From assembly GCF_001439685.1 (NCBI RefSeq), contig NZ_JYLH01000001.1, forward strand, positions 248,001 to 312,000: a stretch of DNA of 64,000 nt. The letters are read 5' to 3'. The notes below the pieces were generated by a model. It did not search any database and was not told the origin of the DNA. It saw only the letters and a list, made by a program, of their open reading frames with translations. The DNA comes from Pseudomonas libanensis. Its GTDB lineage: Bacteria > Pseudomonadota > Gammaproteobacteria > Pseudomonadales > Pseudomonadaceae. The position numbers and the translations under genes were made by a program. Below, piece after piece: positions 8,407 to 16,407 of the stretch. Numbering within the stretch: position 1 is the stretch's first letter; every line of letters begins with the position of its first letter.

Positions 8407-9183
8407 TTAGCGGTAAATGCCGTTTTTGCCGTGGGCACTCATGGCCTGGTTACTGCGCACGCTGATCATCAGCTTGATATCGATCCAGTCGATGCCCTGT
8501 GCCTTGAGCTTGGGCAGTTCGCGCTCCAGCACCGCCAGGGTCTGTGGGTAAGGGTGCCCGATCATCACCGCCGAGCCCTGCTTATGCGCCAGCTTGATTG
8601 CGGTTTGCAGTTGGGTGGTAATTGCCGCCTCGGTGCGTTCGTCATCGAGGAATACATCCCGTGAGACATGAGCCAGGCCGATCTTTTGTGCTTCGGCGGC
8701 GGCGACGGTTTGCGCGCTGGTGCGGCTGTCCACGAAGAACTTATGGCGACGTTGCAGCTCGGCCATCAACCACGCCATCGCCTGCGGCTGCGCGGTCATG
8801 CGGCTGCCCATATGGTTGTTGATCCCGGCGGTGTAGGGCACGGCTTCAAACGCGGCGTCCAGGCGCTTGCCGAGTTCTTCCACGGGCAGCTCGGGGTGCC
8901 AGGCGAAGGGGCCGGTGGCCGGGTCCATGGGCATGTGCAGGATCACGATCTTGCCGGCTTTGTGGGCCTCGCGGGCGAATTCGGCGGCGTGGGGCGTGTC
9001 GGGCATGATCGCGGTGGTTACCGGCCCAGGCAGGGCCAGCACACGACGATCCCGGGTCAGGTTTTGCCCGAGGTCGTCGATGATGAGGGTCAGGTAGGCT
9101 TTGTGTGGCTCGCTGCTGGCCGAGGTCGCTTGAGCGACCCCGGCCAGGCTGCACAGCACAGCGATGATCAGGAAAAAACGCAT
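8407..9183 (-). CDS. Divergent polysaccharide deacetylase family protein (YibQ-like)
   Basis: 258 residues. N-terminal signal peptide MRFFLIIAVLCSLAGVAQATS, then a deacetylase-like barrel (YLTLIIDDLGQNLTRDRRVLALPGPVTTAIMPDTPHA, with HMPMDP and NNHMGSRMT motifs). Family knowledge: the divergent polysaccharide deacetylases keep the NodB-like fold; E. coli YibQ is encoded beside envC and gpmM. ATG 9183 lies two bases after the ctpA stop, so it belongs to the envC-ctpA operon. A TTG at 9189 overlaps the ctpA stop and is less likely. Probably periplasmic; substrate unknown. Confidence 0.85.
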   Translation of the reverse strand: MRFFLIIAVLCSLAGVAQATSASSEPHKAYLTLIIDDLGQNLTRDRRVLALPGPVTTAIMPDTPHAAEFAREAHKAGKIVILHMPMDPATGPFAWHPELPVEELGKRLDAAFEAVPYTAGINNHMGSRMTAQPQAMAWLMAELQRRHKFFVDSRTSAQTVAAAEAQKIGLAHVSRDVFLDDERTEAAITTQLQTAIKLAHKQGSAVMIGHPYPQTLAVLERELPKLKAQGIDWIDIKLMISVRSNQAMSAHGKNGIYR

Positions 9184-9185
9184 GA

Positions 9186-10502
9186 TCAACGGCTGCGGGT
9201 GATGCTCAGGCCCTTGAGCAGGCTCAGCGCCTGGGCCAACTGATAGTCATCGTCCTGCGGCATCGGCTTGGCTTTGGCGCCGCTGCCGGTCGGCTGGTCG
9301 GCACCGCCGTTGCCATTGCCCAGGTGACCTTGCAGGTCGGCCTCCTTGTAGTACTCGCTGTCGATCTCGTTGGTGATCTTGGCCCTGCGCACTTCGATGT
9401 CCGGCACGATGCCCTGGGCCTGGATCGAGCGGCCGTTCGGCGTGTAGTACAGCGCCGTGGTGATCTTCAGCGCCCGCTCATTGTTGAGCGGCAACACGGT
9501 TTGCACCGAGCCCTTGCCGAAGGTGGTGGTGCCCATCAGGACGCCGCGCTTCTGGTCCTGCAGGGCACCGGCGACGATTTCCGAGGCCGAGGCGCTGCCG
9601 CCGTTGATCAGCACCGCCAGCGGCACGTTCTCGCTCAGGTCGTTGCCGGTGGCCGAGAAGCGCAGTTCGGAGTTGGCGATACGACCCTTGGTGTAGACAA
9701 TCAGGCCCTTGGTAATGAAGTGGTCGACCACTTCCACCGCCGATTGCAACACGCCGCCTGGGTTGTTACGCAGGTCGAGCACGATGCCGTTGAGTTTCTT
9801 GCCGTTGTCCTTGCGCAGCTTGGCCAGGGCCTTGGCCACTTCGTCGCCGGTCTTGACCTGGAACTGGGTGATGCGGATATAGCCGTAGCCAGACTCCAGC
9901 AACTGGCTCTTGACGCTCTTGACCGTGATGGTCGCGCGGGCCAGGGTCACGTCAAACGGGTTGCCACCGTCGCGTACCAGGGTCAGGGTGATTTTCTGGC
10001 CGAGCTTGCCGCGCATCTTGTCGACGGCCTCGGTCATGCTCTGGCCGCGGGTCGGCTGACCGTTGATCTTCACGATCAAGTCGCCGGCCAGGATACCGGC
10101 CTTGGACGCCGGAGTGTCGTCGATGGGCGAGACCACCTTGATCTGGCCGTCCTCGGAGCCCACTTCGATGCCCAGGCCGCCGAACTCACCGCTGGTGCTT
10201 TCCTGCAACTCGGCAAAATCTTCCGGGCCCAGGTAGGCAGAGTGCGGGTCGAGGTTGCTGAGCATGCCCTTGATGGCATTTTCCAGCAGGGTCTTGTCGT
10301 CTACGGGTTCGACATAAGCTGCCTTGATCCGGTCCATGACCTCGGCAAAGGTGCGCAGCTCGTCCAGCGGCAACGGTGCCTTGGTGGTCGCGGCCATGGC
10401 GGCGGGCGCAGCCGGTGCGGCCTGGTCGGCAAAAGCCAGAGGCGCGCCGATCACCAGGGCGATCGTCAGGGCCAGCGAAGTGAGGCGGGACAAATGCAGC
10501 AT
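9186..10502 (-). CDS. ctpA: Carboxyl-terminal processing protease, S41 family
   Basis: 438 residues. A Sec signal peptide (about 1-25) is followed by an Ala-rich linker, a PDZ domain (about 95-180, GLGIEVGSEDGQIKVVSPIDDTPASKAGI) and the S41 protease core. The Ser/Lys dyad is visible in GGSASASEIVAG and TFGKGSVQT. Family knowledge: CtpA enzymes are periplasmic proteases; in P. aeruginosa CtpA degrades peptidoglycan cross-link hydrolases with its lipoprotein partner LbcA. The C-terminal tail (about 390-420) is Gly/Gln-rich and low in complexity. AGGAG precedes the start. It follows the EnvC-like gene by 30 bp. Confidence 0.93.
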   Translation of the reverse strand: MLHLSRLTSLALTIALVIGAPLAFADQAAPAAPAAMAATTKAPLPLDELRTFAEVMDRIKAAYVEPVDDKTLLENAIKGMLSNLDPHSAYLGPEDFAELQESTSGEFGGLGIEVGSEDGQIKVVSPIDDTPASKAGILAGDLIVKINGQPTRGQSMTEAVDKMRGKLGQKITLTLVRDGGNPFDVTLARATITVKSVKSQLLESGYGYIRITQFQVKTGDEVAKALAKLRKDNGKKLNGIVLDLRNNPGGVLQSAVEVVDHFITKGLIVYTKGRIANSELRFSATGNDLSENVPLAVLINGGSASASEIVAGALQDQKRGVLMGTTTFGKGSVQTVLPLNNERALKITTALYYTPNGRSIQAQGIVPDIEVRRAKITNEIDSEYYKEADLQGHLGNGNGGADQPTGSGAKAKPMPQDDDYQLAQALSLLKGLSITRSR

Positions 10503-10532
10503 GTCGAACGAACTCCTAATGTAGATGCGACC

Positions 10533-11828
10533 CTATCCTTGGGATCTGCACCATTGTGCAGGATCGCTCGGGCGACCCTGCTGACGAATAGCGAAGTACA
10601 GCGCCGGGGTGTCCTGGCCGCCACTGGTACCGACAGTGGAGATGGATTCACCGGCTTTTACAACATCACCTGCCGACTTGAGTAATGTCTGATTGTGGCC
10701 GTAAAGGCTCAAATAGCCATTGCCGTGGTCGAGAATCACCAGCAAACCGGCGCCCCGCAGCCAATCGGCAAACACCACGCGCCCGCCGTGGACGGCATGG
10801 ACCTGGCTGCCGGCCGAGGCGCTGATCATCACCCCATCCCACTTGGCGCGGGTGTCATCGCCACGGGTTTCACCGAAGCGTGCCAGTAATCGACCATCAA
10901 CTGGCCATGGAAGTTTGCCCCGGGCTGATGCAAAAGGGCCGCCGAAGGACTCGCCGCTGCTGGACACCAGCGGGCCAGAGGCTGCGCGTGCCGGTTTGCG
11001 CGGCGCTGGCGCGTCGCTGCTGGCAGCCAGTTCGGCTTCACGCTGGCGCTTTTTTTCCGCTTCCTGCTGGGCGATCAGCGCTTTTTGCCGCGCCTCCTCG
11101 GCCTCGCGTGCCTGGCGGGCCAGGGTTTCTTCGATGGTCTTGAGCACTTTGGCCAGGTCGGCCTGGTCCTGCTCGCGGGCCTGGAGCTTGGCGTCGCGGG
11201 CTTTCACGTCGTTGTTGAGCTTGGCCAGGGCTTGCTGGCGTTCCTTGCGTACCTTGTCCAACTGGTCGCGCTGGGTATCCAGGGCGCTTTTCTGATCGAG
11301 CAATTGTGACTGCTGATCGGCAATTTCCTGTTCGACATTGGCCAACTGGCGCAGGGTTTCGTTGAAACCCTTCAATTGCGCCAGGCGCGCCTGGCTCAGG
11401 TAATCGTAATACGTGAGGGTGCGGGCGAATTTTTCCGGGTTCTGCTGGTTGAGCAGCAGCTTGAGGTATTCCTGGCGGCCGCTCTGGTACGCGGCGCGGG
11501 CCTGGATCGCGATCAGGCGTTGCTGTTCAACGCGTGCGCTCTGGAGTTTTTTTTTCTCAGCGTCGAGTCGCTCCAGTTCCGACTCGCTCTTCTTTAATTC
11601 TTTTTGCAACTCCTGGACCTGCTTCTCGAGCTTGCCCATTTCGGTTTCCGTGCCGCGCAGGTCTTTCTGCACGCCGGATTTTTCTTCCTGGAGCTTGCCC
11701 AGCAGCTTTTTCAGCTCGGCAATGTCCTGACGCGTAGCGTCCAGTTGTTGTTGGGTTTGTGCACGCTCATCGGCAAAGGCCGGTTGGAGCAGGCAGACAA
11801 GAGCGAGGGTTATCAAGGCGCGAAGCAT
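10533..11828 (-). CDS. envC: EnvC-like murein hydrolase activator
   Basis: 431 residues from ATG 11828. Signal peptide, then a long coiled coil (about 20-250, heptads rich in Q/K/E), a basic linker, and a C-terminal LytM/M23 domain (about 310-431). Several usual zinc ligands of active LytM enzymes are absent: the first His of HxxxD is replaced (AKWDGVM) and HFE is replaced by YFAIR, while YGH remains. Family knowledge: EnvC is such a degenerate LytM factor and activates cell-wall amidases at the division septum instead of cutting itself. It is encoded upstream of ctpA and the deacetylase, the order also seen in other gamma-proteobacteria. Confidence 0.9.
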   Translation of the reverse strand: MLRALITLALVCLLQPAFADERAQTQQQLDATRQDIAELKKLLGKLQEEKSGVQKDLRGTETEMGKLEKQVQELQKELKKSESELERLDAEKKKLQSARVEQQRLIAIQARAAYQSGRQEYLKLLLNQQNPEKFARTLTYYDYLSQARLAQLKGFNETLRQLANVEQEIADQQSQLLDQKSALDTQRDQLDKVRKERQQALAKLNNDVKARDAKLQAREQDQADLAKVLKTIEETLARQAREAEEARQKALIAQQEAEKKRQREAELAASSDAPAPRKPARAASGPLVSSSGESFGGPFASARGKLPWPVDGRLLARFGETRGDDTRAKWDGVMISASAGSQVHAVHGGRVVFADWLRGAGLLVILDHGNGYLSLYGHNQTLLKSAGDVVKAGESISTVGTSGGQDTPALYFAIRQQGRPSDPAQWCRSQG

Positions 11829-11974
11829 AGAGGCGGGCGACACCAGGGAAAGGGACGGCCTAGTATGCCCGCCAAGCGCTGCAAAAAAAACGCCCAATTG
11901 GGGCTGGCGGGCAAGATAGGTGCCGAGTGGCGGTGGTATGGCAAAAAGATATCTACCAAACACTGCAAAGCTAA

Positions 11975-12063
11975 TGTGGGAGGGGGCTTGCCCCCGATGG
12001 CGGTGTGTCAGCTGAAAATGTATTGGCTGATCTACTGCTATCGGGGGCAAGCCCCCTCCCACA
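11975..12063. repeat. REPIN (type A)
   Basis: Two inverted GGGAGGGGGCTTGCCCCCGAT arms around a 40-bp spacer, between envC and gpmI. It lies just after the gpmI stop on the minus strand and probably forms its mRNA 3' structure. Confidence 0.88.
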
Positions 12064-12085
12064 TTGTTATGCGTTGCTGTTTAGA

Positions 12086-13612
12086 TCAGACCAGGATTGA
12101 GGTCCCGGTCATCTCTTCAGGCTTTTCCAGGCCCATCAGCATCAGCATGGTCGGTGCCACATCCGCCAGTACGCCGCCATTACGCACTTTGAAGTCGCGC
12201 TTGCCAACGTAGATGAACGGCACCGGCTCGGTCGTGTGGGCGGTATGCGCCTGGCCGGTGGATTCGTCGGACATCTGCTCGCAGTTGCCATGGTCGGCGG
12301 TAATCAACGCTTCGCCGCCGACTTTTTCCAGGGCGTCGACAATGCGGCCGACGCACAGGTCCAGACATTCAACGGCCTTGACCGCCGCTTCCAGGTTGCC
12401 GCTATGGCCGACCATGTCGCCGTTGGCGTAGTTGACCACGATCACGTCGTAACGCTGGTTATCAATGGCATCGACGATCTTGTCGGTGACTTCCGGCGCG
12501 CTCATTTCCGGCTGCAGGTCGTAGGTGGCGACTTTTGGTGACGGGATCAGGATGCGCTCTTCGCCGGGGAACGGTTCTTCGCGGCCACCGGAGAAGAAGA
12601 ACGTCACGTGGGCGTATTTCTCGGTTTCGGCGATGCGCAGCTGGGTCTTGCCGTTCTTCGCCAGGTAGTCGCCCAGCACGTTCTCCAGGCTGCCCGGGGC
12701 GAAAGCCGATGGGGCCGGGATGTTGGCGGCGTATTGGGTAAGCATGACGAATTCGACTTTCGGCTGGCGTGCGCGCTCGAAGTCTTTGAAGCCTTCGTCG
12801 ACAAACACATGGCTCAGCTCGCGGGCACGGTCGGCGCGGAAGTTCATGAACACCACGGCGTCACCGTCTTCGACCTTAACCGGCTCGCCGATGGTGGTGG
12901 CCTTGACGAATTCATCGCTTTCGCCGCGGGCGTAGGCGGCTTCCAGGCCTTCCTGGGCGGTGGCGGCATGGAATTCGGCCTGGCCGTCGACGATCAGGTT
13001 ATAGGCCTGGGACACGCGGTCCCAGCGGTTGTCGCGATCCATGGCGAAGTAACGGCCGACCAGGCTGGCGATACGGCCCTTGCCGAGGGCGGCGAATGTA
13101 GTGTCGAGCAGTTCGATGGACGATTGCGCGCTTTTCGGCGGGGTGTCGCGGCCGTCGAGGAAGGCGTGCAGGTAGATCTTGTCGGCGCCGCGTTTGAAGG
13201 CCAGTTCGGCCATGGCCACCAGGTGGTCCTGATGACTATGTACGCCACCGTCCGACAGCAGGCCCATGAAGTGCACGGCCTTGCCGGCGGCGACGGCTTT
13301 ATCGACCGCGGCGCAGATGGTCGGGTTTTCGAAGAACTCGCCATCGCGGATCGCTTTGGTGACACGGGTGAAGTCCTGGTATACCACTCGTCCGGCGCCG
13401 AGGTTCATGTGGCCGACTTCCGAGTTGCCCATCTGGCCGTCCGGCAGGCCCACGTCCATGCCGGAACCTGAGATCAAACCGTTGGGTACGGTGGCGGCCA
13501 GGCGATCCAGTACCGGCTTGTTGGCCGAGTACACGGCGTTGTCGTGGTGGCTTTCACTGTGTCCGAAGCCATCGAGAATTATCAGGACCAAAGGTTTAGG
13601 CGTAGTAGTCAT
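12086..13612 (-). CDS. gpmI: 2,3-bisphosphoglycerate-independent phosphoglycerate mutase
   Basis: 508 residues. Interconverts 3- and 2-phosphoglycerate in glycolysis and gluconeogenesis using two manganese ions. The phosphorylated serine is Ser64 in [10 protein letters not shown]; the N-terminal metal motif [10 protein letters not shown] and C-terminal [10 protein letters not shown] are present. ATG 13612 gives the usual start [15 protein letters not shown] and has GAGAGG upstream. An in-frame upstream extension is unlikely. Transcribed toward envC, but separated from it by 257 bp and a REPIN. Confidence 0.96.
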   Translation of the reverse strand: MTTTPKPLVLIILDGFGHSESHHDNAVYSANKPVLDRLAATVPNGLISGSGMDVGLPDGQMGNSEVGHMNLGAGRVVYQDFTRVTKAIRDGEFFENPTICAAVDKAVAAGKAVHFMGLLSDGGVHSHQDHLVAMAELAFKRGADKIYLHAFLDGRDTPPKSAQSSIELLDTTFAALGKGRIASLVGRYFAMDRDNRWDRVSQAYNLIVDGQAEFHAATAQEGLEAAYARGESDEFVKATTIGEPVKVEDGDAVVFMNFRADRARELSHVFVDEGFKDFERARQPKVEFVMLTQYAANIPAPSAFAPGSLENVLGDYLAKNGKTQLRIAETEKYAHVTFFFSGGREEPFPGEERILIPSPKVATYDLQPEMSAPEVTDKIVDAIDNQRYDVIVVNYANGDMVGHSGNLEAAVKAVECLDLCVGRIVDALEKVGGEALITADHGNCEQMSDESTGQAHTAHTTEPVPFIYVGKRDFKVRNGGVLADVAPTMLMLMGLEKPEEMTGTSILV

Positions 13613-13703
13613 AGATCCTCTCGCGGCGGTAATGAAGGAAGACAATTGAAAAGGGAGTGGCAGTTTAAAGCGAAGTTCCAACCACGTCACCGCTTTACGG
13701 GGG

Positions 13704-13731
13704 TTGGCCGCCCCTGGCGCCTGTGTATACT
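13704..13731 (+). promoter_or_regulatory. Candidate promoter of rhodanese-grxC-secB
   Basis: TTGGCC (13704-13709), a 16-bp spacer and TATACT (13726-13731) lie about 33 bp upstream of the rhodanese start. This is a reasonable sigma-70 match. Confidence 0.5.
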
Positions 13732-13763
13732 TACCGCCATTTTAACGCCCTGGAACCTCCTTG

Positions 13764-14177
13764 ATGGTTGATCACCTGATTGCATTTGCCACTGCCCACT
13801 ACCTGCTCGTGGGTGCCTTCGTCATCCTGCTGGCGCTGCTGATCGCTCATGAACTGAGCCGCGGTGGTCGCAGCCTGAGCACGTCGGAGCTGACCGCGCT
13901 GGTCAACAAGGATGAGGCCGTTGTCGTCGATATTCGCCCGGCCAAGGATTTTGCCGCCGGTCATATCGTCGGTGCCCTTAACATCCCTCAGGACAAGCTG
14001 ATCGCACGCTTGGCCGAGCTGGAAAAATACAAGGCCAAGACCATCATCCTGGTCGATGCCCAAGGCCAGCACTCCGGCACCCACGCCCGCGAGATGCTCA
14101 AGACCGGCTTTACCGCCGCCAAGCTGTCGGGTGGTATCAGCAGCTGGCGTGGCGATAATCTGCCGCTGGTGAAGTGA
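13764..14177 (+). CDS. Membrane-anchored rhodanese-like protein (YibN-like)
   Basis: 137 residues. One N-terminal membrane segment (about 10-28, YLLVGAFVILLALLIAHEL) and a rhodanese domain (about 38-137). The substrate loop reads VDAQGQHSG, so the position normally held by the active-site Cys appears to be Asp and sulfurtransferase activity is doubtful. The E. coli counterpart yibN also precedes grxC and secB. ATG 13764 was chosen over TTG 13761, with GGAACCTCC as a weak ribosome site. The short gap to grxC (1 bp) implies one mRNA. Confidence 0.88.
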   Translation: MVDHLIAFATAHYLLVGAFVILLALLIAHELSRGGRSLSTSELTALVNKDEAVVVDIRPAKDFAAGHIVGALNIPQDKLIARLAELEKYKAKTIILVDAQGQHSGTHAREMLKTGFTAAKLSGGISSWRGDNLPLVK

Positions 14178-14178
14178 T

Positions 14179-14472
14179 ATGAGCCAGGTTGTCGTGTATT
14201 CCAGCGATTATTGCCCTTATTGCATTCGAGCCAAGCAGTTGCTCCAAAGCAAGAAGGTGGCCTTCGAAGAGATCAAGGTCGATGGCAAGCCTCAGGTGCG
14301 CGCCGAAATGGCCCAGAAGGCCGGCCGCACGTCGGTCCCGCAGATCTGGATCGGCGCCAGGCATATCGGTGGCTGCGATGACCTGTTTGCATTGGAGCGC
14401 GCCGGTAAACTTGATGCGCTGCTGTCCGCCCAACCCCTAAAAGACCCCAAGATAAAGAAGGATCTGCGATGA
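14179..14472 (+). CDS. grxC: Glutaredoxin 3, C-terminally extended
   Basis: 97 residues with the dithiol active site CPYC at residues 12-15 and the glutathione-binding TSVPQIWIG and GGCDDL motifs. Reduces disulfides with glutathione in the cytoplasm. The usual Pseudomonas GrxC, from memory, is 84 residues and would end right after ALLSA. Here codon 85 (14431-14433) is CAA where TAA is expected, giving a 13-residue basic tail and a TGA that overlaps the secB ATG by 4 bp. The overlap leaves the secB ribosome site (AAGAAGGA) inside grxC. The fold itself is intact. Confidence 0.93.
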   Translation: MSQVVVYSSDYCPYCIRAKQLLQSKKVAFEEIKVDGKPQVRAEMAQKAGRTSVPQIWIGARHIGGCDDLFALERAGKLDALLSAQPLKDPKIKKDLR

Positions 14473-14948
14473 CTGATCAACAGAACACCGAAGCAGCAGA
14501 AGCCCAAGGCCCACAGTTTTCGCTGCAGCGCATTTACGTGCGTGACCTGTCGTTCGAAGCGCCGAAAAGCCCGGCCATCTTCCGCCAGGAATGGACCCCA
14601 AGCGTTGCGCTGGACCTGAACACCCGTCAGAAAGCCCTGGAAGGCGACTTCCACGAAGTCGTGCTGACCCTGTCGGTTACCGTCAAGAACGGCGAAGAAG
14701 TAGCCTTCATCGCTGAAGTGCAACAGGCCGGTATCTTCCTGATCCAGGGCCTGGACGAAGCTTCCATGAGCCACACCCTGGGTGCGTTCTGCCCGAATAT
14801 CCTGTTCCCGTATGCCCGCGAGACCCTGGACAGCCTGGTCACCCGTGGCTCGTTCCCGGCCCTGATGCTGGCTCCGGTGAACTTCGATGCCCTGTACGCC
14901 CAAGAGCTGCAGCGCATGCAGCAGGAAGGCGCGCCGACGGTTCAGTAA
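14469..14948 (+). CDS. secB: Protein-export chaperone SecB
   Basis: 159 residues. Tetrameric cytoplasmic chaperone that keeps preproteins unfolded and passes them to SecA. It carries the family signatures [19 protein letters not shown] at the N-terminus, LTVSV-type strand ([22 protein letters not shown]) and [11 protein letters not shown] near residue 110. AAGGA lies 7 nt before the ATG. Third gene of rhodanese-grxC-secB. gpsA, which often follows in enterobacteria, is absent. Confidence 0.96.
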   Translation: MTDQQNTEAAEAQGPQFSLQRIYVRDLSFEAPKSPAIFRQEWTPSVALDLNTRQKALEGDFHEVVLTLSVTVKNGEEVAFIAEVQQAGIFLIQGLDEASMSHTLGAFCPNILFPYARETLDSLVTRGSFPALMLAPVNFDALYAQELQRMQQEGAPTVQ

Positions 14949-14965
14949 GTCGATGCGGTAAAAAA

Positions 14966-15054
14966 TGTGGGAGGGGGCTTGCCTCCGATAGCGGTGGACC
15001 AGTCACTTAGATGTCGACTGACACTCCGCCATCGGGGGCAAGCCCCCTCCCACA
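14966..15054. repeat. REPIN (type A)
   Basis: Inverted GGGAGGGGGCTTGCCTCCGATAGC and ATCGGGGGCAAGCCCCCTCCC arms. It fills the space between the convergent secB and trmL genes, where it may serve as a shared 3' end. Confidence 0.88.
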
Positions 15055-15067
15055 TTTGTTTTACGTG

Positions 15068-15523
15068 TTATTTGAAACCGAGTTGGCGCCAGCCTTCGTA
15101 GACGGCGACGGCCACGGTGTTGGACAGGTTCAGGCTGCGGCAGCCTTCGCGCATCGGCAAGCGCAGGCGGTGGCCGTCGGGCAGGGCGTCGAGCACGTCG
15201 GCTGGCAGGCCACGGCTTTCCGGGCCGAACAGGAAGGCGTCGCCTTCGGCAAAGCTGGCATCATGAAACGGCCGCGAGCCCTTGGTGGTGAACGCAAACA
15301 GGCGTGGATGGCCCAGGCTTTCCAGGCAGCTGGCCAGGTCGGCATGGCGCTGGAGGGTGGCGTACTCGTGGTAGTCCAGCCCGGCGCGGCGTAGGCGCTT
15401 GTCGTCCATGTCAAAGCCCAGCGGCTCGATCAAATGCAGGTGGCAGCCACTGTTGGCGCACAGCCTGATAACGTTGCCGGTATTCGGCGGAATTTCTGGT
15501 TGAAAAAGGATGACGTGAAACAT
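15068..15523 (-). CDS. trmL: tRNA (cytidine/uridine-34-2'-O)-methyltransferase
   Basis: 151 residues, SPOUT fold. Methylates the wobble ribose of certain leucine tRNAs. Start MFHVILFQPEIPPNTGNVIRLC, the SAM-binding knot LFGPESRGLP (about 102-111) and LPMREGCRSLNLSNTVAVAVYE are diagnostic. The ATG at 15523 shares two bases with the start codon of the divergent gene at 15522, so its promoter must lie inside that neighbour. Confidence 0.94.
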   Translation of the reverse strand: MFHVILFQPEIPPNTGNVIRLCANSGCHLHLIEPLGFDMDDKRLRRAGLDYHEYATLQRHADLASCLESLGHPRLFAFTTKGSRPFHDASFAEGDAFLFGPESRGLPADVLDALPDGHRLRLPMREGCRSLNLSNTVAVAVYEGWRQLGFK

Positions 15524-15962
15524 GCACGGCTCCGAAGGCAAAGATGCGCTGCATTCTACCCCCGAAGACGACCCCAGGCCGAAGCTATTGCCGAGGGTTC
15601 TGGGCTCGTTGGCGATTGTCGGCTTGATGATTGGCCTGATGATTGGTCGCCTGACCACCCCGGACCCGGTTGAGCTGCAGCAAATAGAGACGGCGGCGGA
15701 CGGCATCGTGGTGTGGTTCAACAGCGAGCCCAAACTGCATGGCGAGCATATCGATGGCACCGTGGCGCTGCTGTTCGACGCGCTGGGCAAGCCTGCCGGC
15801 GGGCAACTTAAGGTCAATGACAAGGATGTGAACTGGCGCGTGCGCAAGACCGATGGCGGTTTGCTGCTGAACCTGGTGGCGGCGCGGCCATTGCGAGGGG
15901 AATGGAAAGGCGAGCAGGTCGATGACCGCTGGCGGCTGGAGGTCCATCTCCAAGAGCAATAA
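15522..15962 (+). CDS. Hypothetical membrane-anchored protein
   Basis: 146 residues. A polar, acidic N-terminus (residues 1-25) is followed by one membrane segment (about 28-45, VLGSLAIVGLMIGLMIGRL) and a soluble, probably periplasmic C-terminal domain of about 100 residues with a beta-strand pattern (GIVVWFNSEPKLHGEHIDGTVALLF ... RWRLEVHLQEQ). I do not recognise a named family. Its head-to-head overlap with trmL and good codon use support a real gene. Single-pass with an outside domain is inference from the hydrophobicity pattern. Confidence 0.75.
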   Translation: MHGSEGKDALHSTPEDDPRPKLLPRVLGSLAIVGLMIGLMIGRLTTPDPVELQQIETAADGIVVWFNSEPKLHGEHIDGTVALLFDALGKPAGGQLKVNDKDVNWRVRKTDGGLLLNLVAARPLRGEWKGEQVDDRWRLEVHLQEQ

Positions 15963-16078
15963 AAGAGGGAGTTCCCGGCCTGCCTGTACCAGGGCTCCCA
16001 AAACGGGGTGAAGCCAGAGGCTTCGGTGTTAAAGAGGGGATTCTCGGCCTGCCTGTACCAAGGTCCCCGAAACTGGGT
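15962..16078. repeat. Pair of 48-bp direct repeats
   Basis: Unit 1 at 15962-16009 and unit 2 at 16031-16078 are identical at about 40 of 48 positions, sharing CGGCCTGCCTGTACCA. Between them is a small hairpin GAAGCC-AGA-GGCTTC (16010-16024). They are unlike the REP families in this window. Nature unknown. Confidence 0.7.
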
Positions 16079-16126
16079 AGTACTGGGGTTATTGCAGGGG
16101 GCGTGCCAAAACTTGCAATTGCTGCT

Positions 16127-16171
16127 GGAAAAAAATGCCAAAAAGCGCAAAGCCCCGGGATACGGGGCTTT
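16127..16171 (-). terminator. Probable terminator of ntrBC
   Basis: AAAGCCCCG (16149-16157) pairs with CGGGGCTTT (16163-16171) across a 5-base loop. On the minus strand it is followed by GCGCTTTTTGGCATTTTTTT, so it suits transcripts arriving from ntrC. Confidence 0.65.
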
Positions 16172-16224
16172 GGTAAGTTCTACGGTTAAGAACTTCGTAG
16201 CAAAAGTGCTTTGTGAGGTTTCTG

Positions 16225-16271
16225 GACTGTGCTCAATGCCGGTTCATCGTGCATTGAAGCGGTGCACAGTC
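16225..16271. repeat. Nested inverted repeat
   Basis: Outer arms GACTGTGC (16225-16232) and GCACAGTC (16264-16271) enclose directly abutting inner arms TCAATGC (16233-16239) and GCATTGA (16251-16257), with a 6-base bulge on the right. An RNA of either strand would fold into a long stem. It may be a terminator part, a small RNA or a remnant element. Confidence 0.6.
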
Positions 16272-16293
16272 TGCAGGCATTGCACAAAACAAA

Positions 16294-16383
16294 TGTGGGA
16301 GCTGGCTTGCCTGCGATGACGGCATGTCAGCCCTATACCGGGTGACTGACACACCGCCATCGCGGGCAAGCCCGGCTCCCACA
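16294..16383. repeat. REPIN (type B left arm, variant right arm)
   Basis: The left arm TGTGGGAGCTGGCTTGCCTGCGAT is type B. The right arm ATCGCGGGCAAGCCCGGCTCCCACA is a third variant. It lies 24 bp beyond the ntrC stop. Confidence 0.8.
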
Positions 16384-16407
16384 CTAGACTGTCAGCGGTC
16401 CTGGGGT

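Larger units (their letters stand above)
15963..16407. other. Structured intergenic region downstream of ntrC
   Basis: 445 bp with no convincing gene between the small membrane protein and the convergent ntrC. It holds, in order, a pair of 48-bp repeats, a terminator-like hairpin, a nested inverted repeat and a REPIN. A 103-codon open frame (16008-16319) runs into the REPIN and is judged chance. Confidence 0.7.

Noticed and set aside
16008..16319. 103-codon open frame in the gap before ntrC
   Set aside because: It runs across the second 48-bp repeat, a hairpin and into a REPIN, and its predicted product shows no family pattern or good start site.
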